DNA from: Brachionus manjavacas
Lineage: Eukaryota > Rotifera > Eurotatoria > Ploima > Brachionidae
Assembly (NCBI GenBank): GCA_019054805.1
Contig: JAHQIY010000001.1
Coordinates: 5,532,501-5,596,500 of the forward strand
DNA: 64,000 nt
Direction of reading: 5' to 3'
The notes beneath the pieces were generated by a model. It was not told the DNA's origin and did not search any database. It worked only from the letters and a program-made list of their open reading frames with translations. Each line of letters begins with the position of its first letter. The stretch's first letter is position 1. Of the stretch, positions 57,470 to 64,000 are shown in pieces. A program made the translations under genes and the position numbers.

Positions 57470-58195
57470 GGATAATGGGGAGGCGCTCAACTCCTTTTCA
57501 AGTACCTTTTTGAGCAACGGCTCCGATCTGACACAGAGGCTACTGCATCGAGTTGATCATTATTAACAAATACAATAAACCCAATATTGATCCTTGCGGT
57601 ACTTCTAACTTTTGAAAAACTGGCTTTAATCTAGCATTTCCAAGGCGAAGTATTTGTGATCTATTTTAAGAATAGTTCGACAGAAAAAGCTCATAATGAA
57701 ATAATTTTAAGAAAAGAGAATTTAAATCAATTAAATCGAATACTTTTTTAATAATTGATAAATAATGATAAAGTTACTAGCTTTTTATCTCTAGCTAAGT
57801 TTAAATCACTAAAGTATTCATGAAGTGCTGTTTGACATGAATGCCCAGGTTTAAAACCATGTTGAGCATTAAAAAATATCATTATTTGACTGTAAGTGGA
57901 TTTATTTGATTAGCTAAGAGCTTTTCAAATATTGCTGCTAGAGAATGTAGAACTGAAATAGCTCTTTAATTATTAATGCCTGATCTATTACCTTTATATT
58001 TGAAAAAAAACCTAAAATTCCTAATTTTCGATCATCAGGGTTACTTTTTAACTTTAGACACTCATAAAAAAGCTGATGCAGCAACGATACAAATATATCA
58101 GGAAGATCTTTAGAAATTTTTGAATGAATGCCAATAGATTCAGGTGGACTAGAAGACCGCAATTCAATCAGAGCTTTTTTAATTTCAAAAAAGCA
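57470..58195 (-). mobile_element. Decayed LINE reverse-transcriptase domain
   Basis: Read on the minus strand, fragments appear in RT order: IKKALIELRSSSPPESIGIH, LLHQLFYECLK, GNRSGINN then RAISVLHSLAAIFEKLLANQ (fingers, NyRPIs-type motif), and further degraded pieces of the palm down to 57470. Stops and frameshifts are frequent. The surviving frame is 57938-58162. Confidence 0.65.
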
Positions 58196-61100
58196 TAATT
58201 CTTTTAGTTTGAATCATCTATTATTAAAATAATATTTCAAAATAAATTTTAAAATGAACAAATTTATTTCGTTTTCAAATTCATCCTAAATATATTTATC
58301 ATCACTTAATATCAAATAATAGTGTCGAACTAAATTTCGGCTCATATCTGAATTGATAAAATTGTTCAATTTCAATATAACTCAATTTTAAAAAAAAGAG
58401 AATCACCATCTGGGTGATTTAATTTTATTTTTTAAGAGATTTTTATTAGCCTTAGCGCCTTGAGCTTTAAAAAATTATATGTAAAATATTAGCCTAATCT
58501 TAAAGTTATAAAATCTTCGAAATTTGTTAAACATAATTAAATAGTAAAGGATAAAAAATTAAGAATAATATTTTGATATTCTTCAATAACACTTAGTAGT
58601 GAGATAATCGATAAATCGGAATTTCAATCTAAATCTAAACTTTATTAATTTATTACTAATAACTATTTTTACATCCAAATATAATAATTTATTTAATGAA
58701 TTTACAATAAATTCTAAGTTTTTTCCTAGACTAGTTCAAATGTTCCTGTTGGTAGATTCATTAATGATCTATCGATTGCTGTAGAAAATCATGTAAACTT
58801 TTTTTAGATAGTTGGATGATTGAACAAGGATATTTTTTCGATTCTTGAAATGCTGTAAAATTCATTTTAATTCATAAACCAAACTTTTTCTATTAAAAGG
58901 AAATTTAGTAGGTCTTTTTTCAGCTCTTTTTAAACCACATCATATTTTTTCAATTACTTTTGTTTTTCTTTTTTGGCGATTTCAGTTTTTAAAGCTTATA
59001 AAAATACAAAAAAATAATTTTTTATTAAAATAATGTTGTGACGACATTTTTGATGATAGCTCTATTACAGGTATATTATCACTATTACATGTCTTTTAGA
59101 AGACATTTTTACCAAGCAGAAAATTAGTTTTTAAATTATAATGTAAATTAATGAGGATATATAATTTCAAGTTTTTTCTGAATAAAGATATATGCTTTAT
59201 TAATGTTTCCGTGTAAGCATTCTATTAATATTATAAAAGTATTTTTTTAATATTTTGTAGATTTAGACTCTAATAAACCATATGCATTATGTTAAGTTTG
59301 GTTATAAGGCTTTTAAATATGATAATAGGTCATTTAATAAAATTTCATATTTTATGAAAAGTTTTGTTAAATTACTCTTATTAACCAAAAAAAATTCAAA
59401 AGAAACTTTACCATAAAATATTAGTTAAATTTTTTTGATACAGTTTAGAATGTAAAATTAGGAATTAGGGTTTTAATTTTTATCTGATATTTTCTTTTTG
59501 TTCCTTCTATCTTGAGTTTTACAACTTTAAAATCTATAGTGCCAAATAAGAAATTTAATTTTTCCGATACAATTAGAGAGGAAAATGTTCATATTCTCGA
59601 AATTCAGCTCATAAAAGGTTGAAAAAATCACTAGAACTAATTTTTAACTATAAATTTTAAATTTTTTAATTATTTATTTTTTTATGAATTTTTCTACTTC
59701 AGCAGTTTTAAAATCTCTCAACAAAATTAATTAAAATGAAATAAGTATGAAATTAATATTTAAGAATGAAGATAATTTTTTCTCCAAAATTCTAGCCATT
59801 TGGTATTAATAATAAATATTCTAAAACACTTTTGATATGCTTTTTGCTCAGAGCCGCTTTCTACTTTCTACTATATTAATTAGATTAATTTTTCAAATAA
59901 AAATACTAAATTTACATAATCTGAATTATGAATTTATAAAAAAAGACAAATTCATTTAAAGAATTATAAAAAACTTTCTTTTAGTGATTGATGTCTTTCC
60001 TTTCTTTTTTGAACTGTTCAACATTCAAATCTTTTCATTATTTTTCTCATTTATATTTTAAAAATAAAGATATATATTTAATTTCTAGATTAAATTATTA
60101 AAAGGCTTTGAATAGTGTAACTCTGAAGCGTAGAAGTTTTTTTTTAATCCAACTCAATAAAACTTGAGAAAACCATTTCATTTTTTTAATTTAATAAGTT
60201 TTTTATTTTAATTTTATTCTTAAAATTTAGTTAAAATTTTGAAAGTTTGTAATTTAATTTTGGAAAATATCCTAATAATTTTAGATTTTTTTTAAATTTT
60301 TATCAAATAATATTGGGTTTTTTTATATTAAATGACAATTTATTTAAATAGTGTTAGAGTTTAAATAATTTCAGAAAGAACAAATTACAAATACATTTTA
60401 GAAAAGTTACAAGCTTTGAACTATCCACTGCTGCAAATACTTTGAGACAATTGACAAGGGAGTTCTAAAGTCAGGTCTTAATTCACATTGGGATTTTTTT
60501 TTAAATAATAAGTTAAATATGACAATTACGGCAAAAACAAGCAAACATACATTATCAAAAAAATAGTAAAGCAAACACCTAAAAGTTTAAAGACTTCTAT
60601 TTTTAATTATTTACCATTTTTATTTAATTGAATTTATTGGCATAGAATGTAATATTTCTGTGATTATATGTCAAAGCATTCTTCTTACTTTTACTTGGTG
60701 TAAAGAAGGAGTAAGTTATTCACTCAAAAAAGGGAGATAAGATCACTTCTTATAGGAATATTAAAAAAAGCGATATGTCGTAAAAATCGAGATTATGACC
60801 AGTAATCATTTCGTTATTAATTAATATAATTTGGTATAATGCAAAAAATTAATTTGAGTGCTTAAAAAATTAAATTAAAATCATTTATTGAAATTCATAA
60901 AAATCAAATGAGTGACTAATAAAATGATTGTTAAATTGATAATTCATTAAGAGTGTTGAATATCTCAGTATTGACTTAAATTATCATACAATTATTTTAA
61001 ATTTATAAAACTGAATATGAATTTGAATTTTTTTTCAAATTGAAGGAACATTATCTCGAAGAAAATAAACAAATAAATAAATTATATTTTTCAAAAATAA

Positions 61101-62189
61101 TTGTTAAAAAAAAAGGATTACATCAGTTTAAGATGAAGAAATTATGAAAAAGAAACTACTAATAGAGTTATTAAGGATCAAAACACTTTTCGAAATAGAT
61201 AGCCTCAATGTCAGTTCCCTCAATTAACATTAGATGTTCTTTATGTAAGATCATTTGATCGCGATTTTTTAAATATTAATTATAAATTTTTTTTTGGGAA
61301 AAATCTTTTGATGAATAAGAATAAATTTTTCATAGAATATAAACTATATAAATTTTATTAGTAAAAAAATTATTCCTAATTCTAATAAAATTTCAAAAAG
61401 ATTTTAATTTCAATGGTCCATCTCGTCGACGTCGTTTCTTTTTTACTTAAGCACACACTCGACTGAAAGACTAGCTGAATATTGAGCAAGACTAAATGGA
61501 GCATGAACAACTGTTATTAACTGTTCTTTATGCCAAAATTGCTTTTTTTCTTTTTTCTTCCTGGACGAAGCCTTAGACAAACTTATTTGGTCTTTCATTC
61601 GATAGCAAAAATTTTAAAATTTTATAATTTTAACTTTCACAGCAAAAATTTTAAATTCTATACTTTCACATTTAATTCTTTAAAAAAATTTTATTTTTAT
61701 TCTAGACATTATACTAAATCTAAAAATAAACACGGTGTTATCAGGCGTTAAACCGGCGTTTTTTTTCCATTAGGCATATTTTCAGAAAACGATGTCAAAG
61801 TCCAAAAGCTCAGAGATATATAAGACAGGGAGTAAAGATAACATGTCGGGCTTAATTTTTCAGATTTGTAGATTTGATGTAGCTTAGTTTTCATATCCGA
61901 CAGTCTCTTATCAATCAAAAGTCTAACAACTAATTTTATTATATCATTGAAAACCTAAAATTGTAAATAGAAACTATGGCACTTTTTTACTTTTTTTGGT
62001 ACCTTTTATACTCAATTTTGTAATTTTTATATTTTTTTATACTAAACACAGTGTCCCTTATTTTACGGGTCACTGAGCAAGTGGTCGGCGATCGGCCTTA
62101 GCTTAGAATTAATAATAAAAATAATAATAATAATTTTCAGATTTTCATAAAACGAGTCAAATGACTCGCTATAGTGTTATAGTCTTTTA
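58196..62189. other. AT-rich DNA with no supported gene
   Basis: No gene is supported. A plus-strand frame at 61530-61751 is Phe-rich and unconvincing. Slightly GC-richer patches at 60400-60500, 61410-61530 and 62045-62100 may be retroelement crumbs; the last is followed by an (AAT)n run. Confidence 0.45.
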
Positions 62190-62275
62190 CATTTCCTTCT
62201 ATTTTTAGGCAAAAAATGCACACGTCGACTCCGTAATTCAAAACAGGTTTTTTCTTATCTCCTAGTATCACTCCA

Positions 62276-62365
62276 TGGACTCAAATCAGCAACAATCCAA
62301 TTCAACAACAACAATAAAAATGAGCTCTCTTAAAGGACAAACACATGTTCGCTGTTGCTGCTAGG
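62276..62365 (+). CDS. Short ORF, possibly a first exon (29 codons)
   Basis: An ATG-started frame reads MDSNQQQSNSTTTIKMSSLK and then GQTHVRCCC before TAG. It is GC-richer than its neighbourhood, and a possible donor (GGTGAAT) follows just after the stop. No downstream exon could be found and no family is recognised. It may be chance, helped by a CAA repeat. Confidence 0.15.
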
Positions 62366-63429
62366 GTGAATTTATTCGACTTACCAAGGCCAACACTCAT
62401 ACACTGATTGAGGTACAATTTTTTGTACTTTATCTTAAAGAATGAGTGTTACACACTAAAATATAAAATTAAAGAAAAAATACATTAATGTCATAATTTT
62501 TTTGTTACTTTAATTTTTATTTTAATTGACAATTTTTTCAAAATTTTAGTTTCGATATTAACTTATATATCTATCTATTTTTCTGTTGGAAAGTGTATGA
62601 AAAAAATTTAAAAATTTATATATATATATATTAGCTAGGTAATAAACTTGGCCTAGAAACTAGCCTTACTTTGGAATATCAAAAAATGAAACTATTAATT
62701 TTTTCCATGATTAACATAAAATATTTTTGATTTATCAATCTTTTTGTATTTTGATTCATAAATGGAATTCTTTTAATATTAAGTTATCCATCAAATACCT
62801 AATTAATTAACAGGTGTGATTTTCATTAAAATTTATCTTGTCTACTCCTTTTTACCGGAATACTTATGAAGTGACAATCTTACAATTTTTGTCTAAGCAT
62901 TAAAAATGATGGGTGAGAAAATTATCTCCCTATCAAAAATCATCTCTCTATTTTTTATCCTTTTAATAAGAACTGGTCTCGGGGCTCTGAGATTCCTAGA
63001 TGTTTTGCTTTTATTGTCTGTTTGGTCGTAATGCTGAATTGCGGCCCTTTTGAAAACAAATTTTATAGGAGTGTCTATTTTCTGGTTACATTTTCAGTTT
63101 GGTGATAAAAAAAAATTTTAATTTTTAATTTAAATATTAATTTTGACACCCAATTTTGATGAGTTTGAAAATATTTAATAGTATAAAGACAATTCAAAAT
63201 AAAGATGCTTAAATTTTGAAAAAATTGTTAGTTTTGGGAAATTTTCGATTTTTTAATAAAATTTTATTTTATTTTCACGTAAAATACAAAAATAAAAAAA
63301 AAGAGATTAACACTTAAACACAGTTATCACATTTCCAAATTTTCTTGATTGGTACATAAGTTATATTAATACATTTTAAATGAAAAGATGATTGACAATT
63401 ACCTTTAACTCGATTTTTTTTTTTTTTAA
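62366..63429. other. AT-rich DNA with a small hairpin
   Basis: At about 62391-62452 AACACTCAT and ATGAGTGTT bracket a stretch with GTACAATTTTTTGTAC. No gene was found; the rest is AT-rich. Confidence 0.4.
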
Positions 63430-63720
63430 ATTTATTCTGAAGGAGCTCTAACTCGGTAAAGAAAACAAATAATTAATAAAAATAAATAAATAATTAACAC
63501 ATAAAATAAATTTTGAATCACAAAAAATTGAATTTTTACAAGATTTTGAAAAATTTTAAAAAAATTTAATTGTATTTTCCAACATCATTAAGCCATCTGA
63601 TGTAAAATATTCAACCAAATGATCATTTTTTAGACCATTACTATCAAAAAAATAACTTTGTAAAATAGAAGTTGAAATAAGTTCAGGATTAATTTGTATA
63701 TCTTGTTGGTAAATTTATGG
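63430..63720 (-). mobile_element. LINE 3' end with tail (copy B)
   Basis: On the minus strand, coding-like QQDIQINPELISTSILQSYF and NGLKNDHLVEYFTSDGLMML (about 63720-63560) is followed by TTACCGAGTTAGAGCTCCTTC, AATAAA and a poly(A)-like run at 63413-63428. The tail matches 25730-25790. This fits a 5'-truncated LINE insertion. Confidence 0.45.
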
Positions 63721-63882
63721 AAAAAAGTTTTTATCAATTAGGAATATAGTAGCAAAGAGCTTGGATTCTATTATTTTTAAATGTCTGTATGGTTCAAAAA
63801 ATTAAAATCAAAATCAAAATCAATAATAAAGTTTTATTTTATTTATTGATATTACTATGAATCAAAAAAAAATTAAGGTTAA

Positions 63883-64000
63883 TTGGTCTTCATAAACGAC
63901 CTCCCAGAACATATAAGCTTTCCGTGTAAGCTGTATGCAGATTACTGCAAGATCATCGCGCGCTTACTCACGAGCAGCTGTAGTGAGCAGCTGCAACGCG
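63883..64000 (+). mobile_element. LINE reverse-transcriptase palm fragment, cut by the window edge
   Basis: The plus strand encodes LVFINDLPEHISFPCKLYAD, then YCKIIARLL and CSEQLQR. This is the INDLP...LYADD segment of LINE RTs, with the catalytic second Asp replaced by Tyr (YADY). It continues beyond 64000. Confidence 0.75.

Noticed and set aside
61530-61751. 73-codon frame near the right end
   Set aside because: Phe/Lys-rich composition expected by chance in this sequence, with no ATG context, motif or neighbour support.

Overview
This is AT-rich (about three quarters A+T) eukaryotic nuclear DNA. The genes have GT-AG introns of roughly 30-60 nt, animal-type proteins (NAA25, DHX16, STARD10-like) and replication-type histone genes with metazoan 3' stem-loops. 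LINE, hAT, pogo-like and Ty3/gypsy-like elements are dense. A small-genome invertebrate such as a rotifer (e.g. Brachionus) fits, but this is inferred from style, not from a database match.

Layout. (1) 1-4.1 kb: the first coding exon of NAA25 (NatB auxiliary subunit) on the minus strand; the rest of the gene is not visible. (2) 4.28-23.70 kb: a large inverted duplication. Each arm is 6-7 kb and nearly identical to the other, and carries a small uncharacterised spliced gene, divergent H2B and H2A, H4, LINE remnants, a 99-codon ORF and the end of a MULE-type transposase. The spacer between the arms holds a broken Ty3/gypsy-like LTR retrotransposon with an integrase chromodomain and an env-like ORF; it lies inside a LINE endonuclease remnant. 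The arms differ by an 887-bp deletion (left), a 20-bp intron deletion (right) and scattered small changes. (3) 24.4-32.8 kb: a transposon cluster: a palindrome-ended MITE interrupted by a TA-flanked pogo-like element that itself carries LINE sequence, a complete hAT element with perfect 8-bp target duplications, a deleted pogo-like element, a 1.06-kb hairpin full of A/T tracts, and a MITE-like element with ACTGACAAAA repeats. (4) 33.1-39.2 kb: two good host genes on the plus strand, intronless DHX16/Prp2 helicase and a two-exon STARD10-like lipid-transfer gene. (5) 39.2-64 kb: mostly empty AT-rich DNA with a 200-bp hairpin, two MITEs, a probable five-exon gene for a 206-residue membrane protein, a 54-codon ORF, and decayed LINE fragments up to the right edge.

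The histone genes form one functional group: nucleosome core H2A, H2B and H4, with shared promoter architecture (TATAAATA boxes 75-82 nt before the ATG, an octamer between H2A and H2B) and stem-loop 3' ends. No H3 or H1 gene is visible. The most unusual feature is the palindromic histone locus with a retroelement in its loop, whose arm ends coincide with termini of a GTGAAC-palindrome MITE family.
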